Origin: Reyranella sp.
Lineage (GTDB): Bacteria > Pseudomonadota > Alphaproteobacteria > Reyranellales > Reyranellaceae
Assembly: GCF_017305915.1 (NCBI RefSeq)
Contig: NZ_JAFKJN010000040.1
Coordinates: 1-57,559, forward strand
DNA: 57,559 nucleotides
Direction of reading: 5' to 3'
The stretch's first letter is position 1; each line of letters starts with the position of its first letter. Positions 15,544 through 24,696 of this stretch are shown here, piece after piece. The position numbers and the translations under genes are program-made. The notes below the pieces were generated by a model. It was not told the DNA's origin. It did not search any database and saw only the letters and a program-made list of their open reading frames with translations.

Positions 15544-17046
15544 ATGGCCGGACCGCTTCTCACCAGTGAGCCGCTGCAGCGCTATCGTGCGCTGGGTCTT
15601 GCGGGCGATCCCGTGTGGCGCGCCGCGCCGCAGCTGCGCGCCGCGATCGCCCAGCGCCTGTCGCGCGAGCATGCCGACCTGCTCGCCATTCCCGAGGCCG
15701 ATCCGTCGGGTCGCCGCATCGACTGGTACGCGCCGTTCGACGGCGAGGTCCGCCGCCTCGCCGATCTCGGCGAGAGCGAACGCAGCGCCATCACCGCGGC
15801 GGTGCATCGCCTGCATGCCGATCTCGCGACGCTCGCCGAGTCGATGGAGGCGCCGCAGCGCTCAGGCGCCGAGCGCAACTTCGCCCGCCTGCTGCGTCAC
15901 GCCCTGACCGCGCCGGGCGAGGAGACGCTCTACGTCGTCGACGGCAAGCCGGTGATGGCCTTCTGGGGCTTCTCGGCCGACGCAGCGCTTCCGGGCTCAT
16001 TCCTGGCGGCCGCGCCGGCCGTGCCGATGCCGGCGGTTGCCGCGGCGGCCGCGCCGCCGGCCGCGGTGCTGGCGTCGGCGCCTGCCGTCGCGCCGGCCAT
16101 CGTGGTCGAGCGCGCGACCTGGTGGCAGTGGCTGCTGCTGGCGCTGCTGCTCCTGCTTCTGCTCGCCGGCCTCGCCTGGCTGCTGCGGCCTTATCTGCCG
16201 CATCTCGAGCCGAGCCTCGAGGCCGAGGCGCGCAATCGTGCGCTGGCCTTCTCGGTACGCCAGCCGGTGGAGCTGCAGAACGTTCGCCTCGCCACCTTGC
16301 AGCAGGACAACGAGACGCTGCGGCTCGAGCTCGCGCGCCTGACCGACGAGCTGGCGCGCAAGGGCGGCGACTGCGCCGCCGGCGTCGTGGTGCCGGGTCG
16401 TGTCGTCGGCGTCGTCGAAGGCAACAGCGCACCGATCGAGCGCGGCCCCGCGACCGACGAGAAAGCCCCGGGCATCGGTGTCGGCAAGGCCGACGAGAAA
16501 GGTCCCGACGGCAAAGGGCCCGGCGACAAGAGCGCCGATGCCAAGGGTCCGGACAACAAGGCTCCGGACATGAAGGATCCCGCCAACAAGGGCCCCGACG
16601 GCAACAAGGGGCCGGAGGGCAACAAGGGTCCCGACGGCCAGGACAAGTCGATGGCCGAGAAGGAGAAGCCCAAGCCGATGGTCGTGCCGCCCGATGCCAA
16701 GCAGAAGCAGGAGCTGGGCTTCCTCAAGGGCGACTGGCGCTCGCGCACCGGGCTGGCCGCCTCGACCGGCGAGAAGGACATCCGCCCCAGCTACACGCTC
16801 GACGACAAGGGCAAGGGCAAGGTCTCCTTCGTGCAGGCCAATGGCACCACCTGCGAGGCACCGGCCGAGGCGCGCTGGGACAACGGCAAGCTGATGATCG
16901 AGGAGAAATCCAATCCCAAGTGCACCGACGGCCGCACCTATGCGCGCAACACCGTCAACTGCGAGGTCGACAAGGATGGCGTCGCCCAGTGCAAGGGCAG
17001 CCAGCCGGGTGACAAGCGCACCTACAATGTCGAGATTGGCCGTTGA
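15544..17046 (+). CDS. srfA: SrfA-family membrane protein
   Basis: The product has 500 residues. The N-terminal SrfA domain (1-145) contains GRRIDWYAPFDGEVRRLADL and LYVVDGKPVMAFWGF. An Ala/Pro hinge precedes a TM helix at about 193-214. A coiled coil (242-272) ends in GGDC. Residues 316-366 are collagen-like KGPDG/NKGPEG repeats, a flexible periplasmic spacer. The last 110 residues (LGFLKGDWRS to the end) form a small domain with three cysteines. An AGGAGGACAG ribosome site sits before the ATG. It is nine bases from its paralogue and upstream of srfB. The biochemical role is unknown. Confidence 0.8.
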   Translation: MAGPLLTSEPLQRYRALGLAGDPVWRAAPQLRAAIAQRLSREHADLLAIPEADPSGRRIDWYAPFDGEVRRLADLGESERSAITAAVHRLHADLATLAESMEAPQRSGAERNFARLLRHALTAPGEETLYVVDGKPVMAFWGFSADAALPGSFLAAAPAVPMPAVAAAAAPPAAVLASAPAVAPAIVVERATWWQWLLLALLLLLLLAGLAWLLRPYLPHLEPSLEAEARNRALAFSVRQPVELQNVRLATLQQDNETLRLELARLTDELARKGGDCAAGVVVPGRVVGVVEGNSAPIERGPATDEKAPGIGVGKADEKGPDGKGPGDKSADAKGPDNKAPDMKDPANKGPDGNKGPEGNKGPDGQDKSMAEKEKPKPMVVPPDAKQKQELGFLKGDWRSRTGLAASTGEKDIRPSYTLDDKGKGKVSFVQANGTTCEAPAEARWDNGKLMIEEKSNPKCTDGRTYARNTVNCEVDKDGVAQCKGSQPGDKRTYNVEIGR

Positions 17047-17094
17047 TTTGCCGCATATGATGTCCACTAACGCGCATTTTCCGCACAGGTACCC

Positions 17095-20061
17095 ATGAGC
17101 GACCTTGCCCGCCTGCCGAGCTATCCCAGCCCGACGACGCTGATCGCGCGCTCTGGCATCCAGTTCCTCGATTTCGGCTTCGATCCGACCAAGCTGCGCG
17201 TGCGCGAATGGGGCTTCCATGACGCCGCCGCCTCCCAGTCGGTCGACGATCTGGTGCAGCTCGATTTCGACGAGGGCCGCGGCCAGTACGAGGTGGTCGA
17301 GAACGGCCGCCGCCGCGCCGCCGAGCCCAACCTCGTGGTCACCGCCAAGGACGCGCTGGCGCCGTTCCTCGACAAGTGGGTGCCGGTGCCGTTCCTGCAG
17401 GTGCGGCCCAACAACCAGTTCCGCGAAGGCCCGGCCGACTGGGCGCGCCTCCGCATCGTCGATCTCGAGCAGCGCTTCGGCGAGGGCTTCCGCGACGAGC
17501 AGGGCTGGCGCTACCGCGCCGTGCTCGCCTTCGACACCGGCCTGATCGCCGAGGCCGAGGGCCGCGCCTATTTGGCCCCGTCGTCGAAGGACGTGACCTC
17601 AGGCGCGCTGTTCGCGCTGGCGCCGCAGCAGCGCGCCAACCACTGGCTGCTGCGTCAGGGCTGGCTGAACCAGTGGCTTGAGGAGCTGTTCCGCGAGATC
17701 CATCCGCGCGCCACCGCGGAGGAGATCGAGAACGACATCAAGCAGAAGCCGCAGGAAGCCACCGCGCGCTATCTCGCCTTCCTCGGCCTGCTCGCCGAGG
17801 CGATCCACTTCCCGCCGATCAAGCTGGTCGGCGATGCCGAGCGGCCGGGCCGCGGCGCGATCGAGGTCGACCTGGTCCTCGACGTCGGCAACTCGCGCAC
17901 CTGTGGGCTGCTGATCGAGGCGGCCGGCGAGCTGGGCGTCAACCTCAACGACAGCTACGAGCTTGCGCTGCGGGACCTGTCGCATCCGGAGGCCGTGTAT
18001 ACGCGGCCGTTCGAATCGCGCGTCGAGTTCGCCCAGGCCTGGTTCGGCAAGAACCACCTGTCGCGTCTGGGCGGCCGCGCCGACGCCTTCGTCTGGCCGA
18101 CCATGACCCGTGTCGGGCCGGAGGCCACCCGCCTCGCTGCGCGCCGTCGCGGCACCGAGGGCAACACCGGCATGTCGAGCCCCAAGCGCTACCTGTGGGA
18201 CGAGGAAGCCCAGACGCGCGAATGGCGCTTCAACATCGCCTACGCCCAGGACCAGACGGCGATGCCGGCCGCGGCCGGCCCGATGGCGCAGCTCGTGAAC
18301 CAGAAGGGCGAGCCGCTGCACCTGGTCGAGCCGGAAGCCGACAGCGCCGATCATCTGCCGGTGTTCGAGCCGCTCTACTCGCGCTCCTCGATCATGACCT
18401 TCGCGCTGACCGAGATCCTGCTGCAGGGGCTGACCTTGATGAACTCGCCGCAGCAGCGCGGCCGGCGCGCCCATGCCGAGACGCCGCGGCGGCTGCGCCG
18501 CATCGTGCTGACCCTGCCGACCGGCATGCCGCTCGCCGAGCGCCTGATCTTCAGGAAGCGCGCCGAGGCCGCGCGCGATCTGGTCTGGATGATGCTGGGC
18601 TGGAAGCTCGACGATGCCGCCGCCCCCGCGCCGCGCGTGCTGACCGAGTGGGACGAGGCGTCGTGCACCCAGCTCGTCTATCTCTACACCGAGGTCGCCC
18701 GCAATTTCGGCGGCGATGCCCGCCGCTTCTTCCAGGTCGCCGGCAAGAAGCGCGGCAAGCCGGCCGACGGCACGATCTCGATCGCCAGCATCGATGTCGG
18801 CGGCGGCACCACCGACCTGATCATCAACAAGTACCGCCTCGAGGGCGCCGGCACGTCGGTGACCCTGTTCCCCGAGCAGAGGTTCCGCGAGGGCTTCAAC
18901 GTCGCGGGCGACGACATCCTGCTGCGCGTGGTGCAGGCCCATGTCCTGCCGCCAATTGAGAGTGCGTTGCGCACATCAGGGATCGCCAACCCGGCCGACC
19001 TGATGGCCGAGCTGGTGGGCGGCGACCGCGGCGGCGAGGACGCCATCCAGCGCAACCTGCGCCAGCAGTTCGCGCTGCAGATCGCCCAGCCGATCGCGCT
19101 GGAGCTGCTGCGCGCCGCCGAGACCTACGACCCGACCTCGGGCGTGATCGCGGCCGAGCCCAGGACCTACGAGTCCTTCTTCCCGAACGGCGCCAAGCCC
19201 TCGCAGGAGGTCGTGAACTTCGTCAACGATGCCGCCCGCAAGCGTGGCGCCAAGGACTTCGACATCCGCAACGTGGTGTTCCCGGTCGACCTGCCCGGCC
19301 TCGACAAGACCGTGCGCGCCGAGATGGCGCGCGTGCTGGCGCCGCTCGCCGAGATCGTGCACGCCTACGATTGCGACATCCTGCTGCTCTCGGGCCGGCC
19401 CTCGCGCCTGCCCGGCATCCGCGCGCTCTTGATGGAGCTGCTGCCGCTGCCGCCGGAGCGGGTGATCGCGCTGCACGAGTATCGCGTCGGCGCCTGGTAT
19501 CCGTTCCGCGACGCCCGCCTGCGGGTCGAGGATCCCAAGACCACCGTCGCGGTCGGCGCGATGATCGCGGCGCTGGCGCAGTCGCAGCTTCCGGACTTCT
19601 CCTTCCGCTCCGACCTGCTGCGCTCCAAGAGCATCGCCAAGTTCATCGGCAAGCTCGACGGCGGCGGCCGGCTGCAGAAGGAAGACCTCGTCTACGCCGA
19701 TGTCGATCTCGACAATCGCGAGTACGAGCTGCCGGAAATCGCCTTCGAGTTCCGCGGACCGATGTGGCTGGGCGCGCGCCAGCTCGACCTGGTGCGCTGG
19801 CCGGCGGCGCGGCTCTATGCGCTGGAGTTCGCGCGGCCCGAATATGCCGAGCGGCACGCCCGCGAGACTCCGTTCAGGATTGCTCTGGCTCGCGTCAAGC
19901 CCAAGGACAAGGATTCGGGCGACGTCGAGCGCTTCCGCCTTCGCCAGGTGACCAACCGAGACGGCCGCGCCGTGGCGCTCGATCGGCTCACGCTTCGTCT
20001 TCAAACCCTGCCGCGGCGCGAGGGCTACTGGCTCGACACCGGCATGCTCAAGACAGGTTAA
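17095..20061 (+). CDS. srfB: SrfB-family actin/Hsp70-fold ATPase
   Basis: The 988-residue cytoplasmic protein has the length and motifs of the SrfB family (virulence factor SrfB). The actin-like ATPase signatures are clear: phosphate-1 VLDVGNSRTCGLLIE (DVGNSRTCG at 263-271), phosphate-2 IDVGGGTTDLIINKY (567-574), and the adenosine motif LLLSGRPSRLPGIRALL (763 onward). About 260 residues precede the ATPase core, and a beta-rich C-terminal region follows it. It is six bases upstream of srfC. SrfB was named from a Salmonella SsrB-regulated gene, but its molecular job is not established. Confidence 0.88.
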   Translation: MSDLARLPSYPSPTTLIARSGIQFLDFGFDPTKLRVREWGFHDAAASQSVDDLVQLDFDEGRGQYEVVENGRRRAAEPNLVVTAKDALAPFLDKWVPVPFLQVRPNNQFREGPADWARLRIVDLEQRFGEGFRDEQGWRYRAVLAFDTGLIAEAEGRAYLAPSSKDVTSGALFALAPQQRANHWLLRQGWLNQWLEELFREIHPRATAEEIENDIKQKPQEATARYLAFLGLLAEAIHFPPIKLVGDAERPGRGAIEVDLVLDVGNSRTCGLLIEAAGELGVNLNDSYELALRDLSHPEAVYTRPFESRVEFAQAWFGKNHLSRLGGRADAFVWPTMTRVGPEATRLAARRRGTEGNTGMSSPKRYLWDEEAQTREWRFNIAYAQDQTAMPAAAGPMAQLVNQKGEPLHLVEPEADSADHLPVFEPLYSRSSIMTFALTEILLQGLTLMNSPQQRGRRAHAETPRRLRRIVLTLPTGMPLAERLIFRKRAEAARDLVWMMLGWKLDDAAAPAPRVLTEWDEASCTQLVYLYTEVARNFGGDARRFFQVAGKKRGKPADGTISIASIDVGGGTTDLIINKYRLEGAGTSVTLFPEQRFREGFNVAGDDILLRVVQAHVLPPIESALRTSGIANPADLMAELVGGDRGGEDAIQRNLRQQFALQIAQPIALELLRAAETYDPTSGVIAAEPRTYESFFPNGAKPSQEVVNFVNDAARKRGAKDFDIRNVVFPVDLPGLDKTVRAEMARVLAPLAEIVHAYDCDILLLSGRPSRLPGIRALLMELLPLPPERVIALHEYRVGAWYPFRDARLRVEDPKTTVAVGAMIAALAQSQLPDFSFRSDLLRSKSIAKFIGKLDGGGRLQKEDLVYADVDLDNREYELPEIAFEFRGPMWLGARQLDLVRWPAARLYALEFARPEYAERHARETPFRIALARVKPKDKDSGDVERFRLRQVTNRDGRAVALDRLTLRLQTLPRREGYWLDTGMLKTG

Positions 20062-20067
20062 ACACGT

Positions 20068-22743
20068 ATGGACACCGTCGATCTGAAACTGGCCCAGGAG
20101 TGCGAATCGCTGGCGGTCGCCGCGAGCGAGGGCGTCGCCTGGCTGAAGGATGCCGCCAACCAGTCGCCGACCGTCGCCCAACAGGCGCCGTCGCTGATCA
20201 GCGAGCTGCAGAAGGTTCGCAACCAGAGCCGCAAGCTCGCGCGCGCCGCCCGCCGCCGCATGTGCGCCGGCGTGTTCGGCCCCAGCCAGGCCGGCAAGTC
20301 GTACCTCGTCTCGATCCTGGCGAGCCGCGACGGCCGCCCGCTGCAGGCCAAGTTCGGCAACAAGAGCTACGACTTCCTGCGCGAGATCAACCCGCCGGGC
20401 AATCGCGAGTCCACCGGCCTCGTCACCCGCTTCGGCCTCGGCCTCAGCGACGTCACGCCCGACTTCCCGGTGCGGGTGCGGCTTTTGACCCAGACCGACA
20501 TCGTCAAGATCCTGGGCAACTCCTTCCTGCTCGACTTCGACCACCAGAAGGCCGCGTTCGAGAAGCCGGACGGCACGGCGATCCGCAAGCGCCTCGCCGA
20601 GCTGCGCACCCAGGTGCTGCCCAAGCCGCCGGGCGACCTCGATGCCGACGACGTGCTCGACCTGATCGAGTATTTCGACACCTTCTTCGCCGGCGTCACC
20701 GCCGAGCTCCGCACCGAGTACTGGCGCGAGGCAATCGAATTGGCGCCGCGGCTCAGCGGCCGTGACAGGGCGCGCCTGTGGTCGGTGCTGTGGTACGACT
20801 TCCAGCCCTTCACCGATCTCTACCTGATGCTCTACGAGGGCCTGGAGAAGCTCTCCTTCGCGCCCGAGGCCCTGCTCGGCATGGATGCCCTGATCCCGCG
20901 CGAGAAGAGCATCATCGACGTGCTGACGCTCGACAAGCTCGGCACCGATGCCGCCGACACGCTGCTGGTGCGGCCGCGTCCGGCCGACCGCAAGAGCGTC
21001 GAGGACACGCGCCTGCCGCGCTCGCTGATCTGCGGGCTGACCGCCGAGCTGTCGGTGGCGATCGCCGAGAAGCCGTGGGACTTCTTCGACCACACCGACC
21101 TGCTCGACTTCCCGGGCGCGCGCTCGCGGCTCAAGCTCGCCAACCTCGAGGACGTCGCCAAGGCCAAGGGCGTCGCCGAGGGCGCCAACCCGCTGCGCGA
21201 GCTGCTGCTGCGCGGCAAGGTCGCCTATCTCTTCCAGCGCTATTCGGCCGAGCGCGAGCTGTCGGCCATCCTGCTCTGCATCCCCGACGGCAACCAGGAG
21301 GTCCGCGACCTCTCGGACATGATGACGGCGTGGATCGACCAGACGATCGGCGCCACCCCGGCCGAGCGCGTCAAGCAGAAGAACTCGCTGTTCCTGGTGC
21401 TCACCAAGATGGACCGCGAGTTCGAGCAGAAGGCGGGCGAGACCGAGGAATCGCGCAAGCTGCGCTGGTCGGCGCGCCTCAACAACTCGCTGGTCAACAA
21501 CTTCCGCGGCGAATGGCCCGGCAACTGGAACGGCCGGCCGTTCGACAACACCTTCTGGCTGCGCAACCCGACGGTCCTCGACGAGCGCCTGATGGACCAC
21601 GACGGCACGCGCGAGACCGGCGTCGCCGAGGCCTTCGCCCAGCGCGCCGTCGAATTGCGCCAGCACTTTGTCGAGAACTTCGACGTGCAGCGCCATTTCG
21701 GCAATCCGGCGCGCGCCTGGGACGAGGCCTTCAAGGCCAATGACGGCGGCGTCTCCTATCTCGTGAACAGCCTGATCCCGGTCTGCGACCCGGCGATCAA
21801 GCGCGCCCAGGTGCGCGGCCAGCTCGACGTGCAGCTCCATCGCCTGGTCGACCGGCTGGCCGGCTTCCACAGCGCCGCCGACGGCGACGCGCGCGCCAAG
21901 AAGCGCGACCTGGTCCACGCTGTGCTGCGCGGCCTCGCCACCTGCATCCAGCAGCAGCTGTTCGGCGAGCTGGTGGCCGCCCTGCAGGTCGCGGACTCCG
22001 CCCTGCGCGACATCTACCTGCGCATCGCCACCGCCCGCGCCGCCGAGGGCGAGCCCGAGCGCAAGAACGGCAAGATGCCGGGCCAGGTGACGCAATCGAG
22101 CGGCGCCACCGTCGATCTCGGCGCTATATTCGCCGACGTTTTTGGCGATGAGGACGGGCGCAAGGCGCCGCCGGCCGGCGTGCTGGAGGACCGCGCCGAG
22201 CGCTTCGCGCGCGAGGCCGCCGAGTACTGGCTGGAGAACATGCGGCGCATCGGCGCCGACGAGAAGGCTTTGTCCCACTTCGGCGTCGACCGACAGCATC
22301 TCGGCTGGCTGATCGACGAGCTGGTGGTCGGCGCCCATCGCCTGCGCCTGGTCGACCAGCTCTCGGTCGACGTGCGGGCGCTGGAGAACGCCGCCAACGC
22401 CAAGTGGGAGGACATCGCCGAGCGCCAGGTGCGCACCGCCGCCTCGGCGCTGAACGGCTATGTCAGCGCGCTGGGCTTCGACCAGCTCCCGGTCGAGCAG
22501 CGGCCCGGCCTGCCGCCCGGCGCGCCGACCCGCCGCGTCTTCCAGAACCCGACGCCGCCGGACGGCGCGCCTTTATTGAGCGAGGACCCGAGCTCCATTT
22601 ACGCCGACTATTGCCGCGACTGGATGCGCGCCTTCCTGCAGCTCGCCATGGACAATGTCGGCTACGAAGGCGGCCGCGAGATCACCGCCGAGCAGAACGA
22701 GCAGCTCGGCCTGATCCTGCGCCAGGTGCAGATGGCGGCCTGA
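20068..22743 (+). CDS. srfC: SrfC-family dynamin-like GTPase
   Basis: The product has 891 residues. It has a P-loop GPSQAGKSYL (71-80), a G3-type DFPG (347-350) and a G4 TKMD (446-449), with roughly 275 residues between G1 and G3. These fit the SrfC family, a large dynamin-like GTPase group. Long helical segments flank the G domain, and the C-terminal third is helical and would form the stalk. There is no membrane-spanning helix, so any membrane contact would be peripheral. It lies between srfB and the Sel1 protein gene with gaps of 6 and 3 bases, so co-expression is near certain. Confidence 0.88.
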   Translation: MDTVDLKLAQECESLAVAASEGVAWLKDAANQSPTVAQQAPSLISELQKVRNQSRKLARAARRRMCAGVFGPSQAGKSYLVSILASRDGRPLQAKFGNKSYDFLREINPPGNRESTGLVTRFGLGLSDVTPDFPVRVRLLTQTDIVKILGNSFLLDFDHQKAAFEKPDGTAIRKRLAELRTQVLPKPPGDLDADDVLDLIEYFDTFFAGVTAELRTEYWREAIELAPRLSGRDRARLWSVLWYDFQPFTDLYLMLYEGLEKLSFAPEALLGMDALIPREKSIIDVLTLDKLGTDAADTLLVRPRPADRKSVEDTRLPRSLICGLTAELSVAIAEKPWDFFDHTDLLDFPGARSRLKLANLEDVAKAKGVAEGANPLRELLLRGKVAYLFQRYSAERELSAILLCIPDGNQEVRDLSDMMTAWIDQTIGATPAERVKQKNSLFLVLTKMDREFEQKAGETEESRKLRWSARLNNSLVNNFRGEWPGNWNGRPFDNTFWLRNPTVLDERLMDHDGTRETGVAEAFAQRAVELRQHFVENFDVQRHFGNPARAWDEAFKANDGGVSYLVNSLIPVCDPAIKRAQVRGQLDVQLHRLVDRLAGFHSAADGDARAKKRDLVHAVLRGLATCIQQQLFGELVAALQVADSALRDIYLRIATARAAEGEPERKNGKMPGQVTQSSGATVDLGAIFADVFGDEDGRKAPPAGVLEDRAERFAREAAEYWLENMRRIGADEKALSHFGVDRQHLGWLIDELVVGAHRLRLVDQLSVDVRALENAANAKWEDIAERQVRTAASALNGYVSALGFDQLPVEQRPGLPPGAPTRRVFQNPTPPDGAPLLSEDPSSIYADYCRDWMRAFLQLAMDNVGYEGGREITAEQNEQLGLILRQVQMAA

Positions 22744-22746
22744 TCG

Positions 22747-23859
22747 ATGCGCGCTGCCGTCCTGCCGCTGGCCGATCCCGGCTACGCGACCCTCCGGATC
22801 ACCGAGCTCGAGGCCTCGCCCGACGGGCTCACGATCTCGATCCAGCGCCAGCAGGGGCCGGAGTCGCATCTCGCCGACGACGGCTGGCGGCGCAGCGAGA
22901 CCTGGCTGTCGCCTGACCGCGTGGTCCGCATCAGGGATACGCTCGAGTTCCAGCTCGGGCCCGAGATCTGCGATCGCCTGGCCGGCATCGCCACCATTCG
23001 CCTGCGGGTGCAGGAGCCCGACATCGGCGTGGTCGGCACCACCGTCGTCGCCTGGCCGCAGATGCTGACCTCGGGCGCCGTCGATCCGCTGAGCCGCAGC
23101 CACGACGACACGGTGCGCTTGCGCGGCCGGCCAGTCGAAGAACCGCCGCCGCCGCCTGCCCCGCCGTTCGAGCCGCCACCCGAACCCGAGCCGATGCCCG
23201 AGCTGCGGGCCGAGCGCGAGCCCTTGCCGCCGGTCGAACCGGAAGGCGGCGGCCGCACCAAATGGATGATCGCGACGGTGATCGTGCTGCTGCTCGCCGG
23301 CGCGGGCTACTATGCCTACACCAACTTCATCGAATCGCCGCAGGAGACCGTCGCCTCGGCGACGCCGCCCACCGCGCCCGCGCCGGCGCCAGCGCCAGCG
23401 CCGCCGGTGGCAACACCCGCGCCGACGCCGGCCGCGCCGAAGAAGTCCGTGCGCGAGACCGTCGCCGAGTATCTCGCGACCAATCCGGCGCCCGACGCGA
23501 TGATGGCCAAGGGCAGGGAGTTCGCGCAGGCTGGCGAAATGAACGCCGCGTTCCTGGTGTGGCGCCGCGCAGCCGAGGCCGGCAGCGTGCCGGCGCAGGT
23601 CGAGCTCGCCTCGTTCTACGATCCGCTGGAGACGCCCGCCAAGGCCGGCTTCACGCCCGACGGCGCACGCGCCGCCGACTGGTACGAGCGCGCGGCGCTG
23701 GCCGGCAATCCCGAGGCGCAGCGCAAGTACGGGCTGCTGCTCGCCAAGGGCGGCGCCGGCCTGCCGGCCGACCAAGGCCGCGCCAAGGCGTGGCTGCAGC
23801 AGGCGGCGGCGCAGAACGACGCCGAGGCCAAGAAGGCGCTCGAGAGCCTGCCCAAGTGA
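22747..23859 (+). CDS. membrane-anchored Sel1-repeat protein of the Srf locus
   Basis: The product has 370 residues. The N-terminal domain (1-110) is beta-rich and not recognised. A Pro/Glu-rich linker leads to a TM helix at about 172-192. A Pro/Ala hinge follows (205-232), then two or three Sel1-like helical repeats from about 249 to 366 (AAFLVWRRAAEAGSVPAQVELASFYDP, ADWYERAALAGNPEAQRKYGLLLAKG). The order implies a cytosolic N-terminal domain and periplasmic repeats. Sel1 repeats usually mediate protein contacts. It starts three bases after srfC and its stop overlaps the next gene. Confidence 0.75.
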   Translation: MRAAVLPLADPGYATLRITELEASPDGLTISIQRQQGPESHLADDGWRRSETWLSPDRVVRIRDTLEFQLGPEICDRLAGIATIRLRVQEPDIGVVGTTVVAWPQMLTSGAVDPLSRSHDDTVRLRGRPVEEPPPPPAPPFEPPPEPEPMPELRAEREPLPPVEPEGGGRTKWMIATVIVLLLAGAGYYAYTNFIESPQETVASATPPTAPAPAPAPAPPVATPAPTPAAPKKSVRETVAEYLATNPAPDAMMAKGREFAQAGEMNAAFLVWRRAAEAGSVPAQVELASFYDPLETPAKAGFTPDGARAADWYERAALAGNPEAQRKYGLLLAKGGAGLPADQGRAKAWLQQAAAQNDAEAKKALESLPK

Positions 23860-24308
23860 GGCTCCAAGTGAGGTTGCTCGCCGGCGCCCTGATAGCGACG
23901 CTGGCATGCGGTCCGGCCTTTGCGCAAACCGGCGACAGCTTGACCTGCGGATCGTTCAAGGCGGAGGCCAAGCGCGACGGCCAGCTCACGAGCTGGACGG
24001 TCGCCGGCACCACCGAGAAAGGCGCCTTGCGCAGCCCGCCGCGCTTCGAGTGCCTGGAGAACAGCGCGCTGCTCGTCGAGATCGCCTTCGCCGGCGGCCA
24101 GGGCACGCTCGCGGTCTACTTCTCCGACGGCAGCGACCTCACCTACAGCCGCGCCCAGGTCGAGCACCGCAACAACCGATGGATCCTGCCGATCCAGGCC
24201 AAGGCGCACGTCCCGCCGGCGCTGCGCGCGGCATTCGACTATCACTGCAAGATGGATATGCCGCTGAGCCCCATTCCGGCGGGCAACCGCGGCGACTGCG
24301 TGCCCTAG
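23856..24308 (+). CDS. small secreted protein of the Srf locus
   Basis: The start is taken as GTG 23856, whose GTGA overlaps the previous stop. GTG 23868 would also give a good signal peptide (RLLAGALIATLACGPAFAQ). The mature part is about 125 residues, beta-rich, with three well-spaced cysteines (TCGSFKAEA, RFECLENSA, DYHCKMDMP) plus one near the end (GDCVP), consistent with two disulphides in the periplasm. No family is recognised. It closes the rightward Srf unit and faces the minus-strand TM/coiled-coil gene across one base. Confidence 0.65.
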   Translation: MRLQVRLLAGALIATLACGPAFAQTGDSLTCGSFKAEAKRDGQLTSWTVAGTTEKGALRSPPRFECLENSALLVEIAFAGGQGTLAVYFSDGSDLTYSRAQVEHRNNRWILPIQAKAHVPPALRAAFDYHCKMDMPLSPIPAGNRGDCVP

Positions 24309-24309
24309 G

Positions 24310-24696
24310 CTAGGTCTTCTGCCCGCCAGGAGGCATCGGGGTCTGGGCGGGCTCCTTGCCGCCGTCCTTGCCCGTCGGGTCCTTGGCCGTGCAGACGTCC
24401 TGGCGCAGTCGGTTCTTGAGCGCCGCGATCTGGTCCTCGATCTGCTTGTTGGCCGACTTCTGCTTGTCGATCTGGTCCTCGAGCGCCTTGAGCTGCGCCT
24501 GGTCGGGGCCCGGCGGCGCGGGCGGCAGCGGAGGCGGCGGCAGTTGCACCGCCACGTTCACGATCGGCCGGTAGAAGATGTACCAGCCCAGCCCCAGGCC
24601 GGCCGCGACCAGCAGGAAGCCGCCCAGCAGCCCGCCCAGGATCAGCGGCCAGCGGGGGCTGGGGCGTTGCTCAGGGGTCGGCGGCGTGTCGGCCAT
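24310..24696 (-). CDS. small TM/coiled-coil protein facing the Srf locus
   Basis: The product has 128 residues. The N-terminus is cytosolic and Pro-rich, followed by a TM helix at 17-41 (WPLILGGLLGGFLLVAAGLGLGWYI). A PPPPLPPAPPGP hinge precedes a coiled coil (66-99; QLKALEDQIDKQKSANKQIEDQIAALKNRLRQDVC) ending in Cys102. This TM, proline hinge, coiled coil, cysteine order repeats the central part of both SrfA-like proteins. It is transcribed toward them. I infer it belongs to the same system although it lies on the other strand. Confidence 0.65.
   Translation of the reverse strand: MADTPPTPEQRPSPRWPLILGGLLGGFLLVAAGLGLGWYIFYRPIVNVAVQLPPPPLPPAPPGPDQAQLKALEDQIDKQKSANKQIEDQIAALKNRLRQDVCTAKDPTGKDGGKEPAQTPMPPGGQKT

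Noticed and set aside
16494..16650. Short-period repetition in the srfA coding region, checked as a possible CRISPR or tandem-repeat array
   Set aside because: It is in frame and encodes degenerate collagen-like Lys-Gly-Pro-Asp repeats; there are no spacers.
18976..22338. A 1120-codon open frame on the minus strand opposite srfB and srfC
   Set aside because: It is rich in His, Arg, Gln and Glu low-complexity runs typical of antisense GC-rich codons. It has no domains, and the plus strand carries clear SrfB and SrfC motifs.
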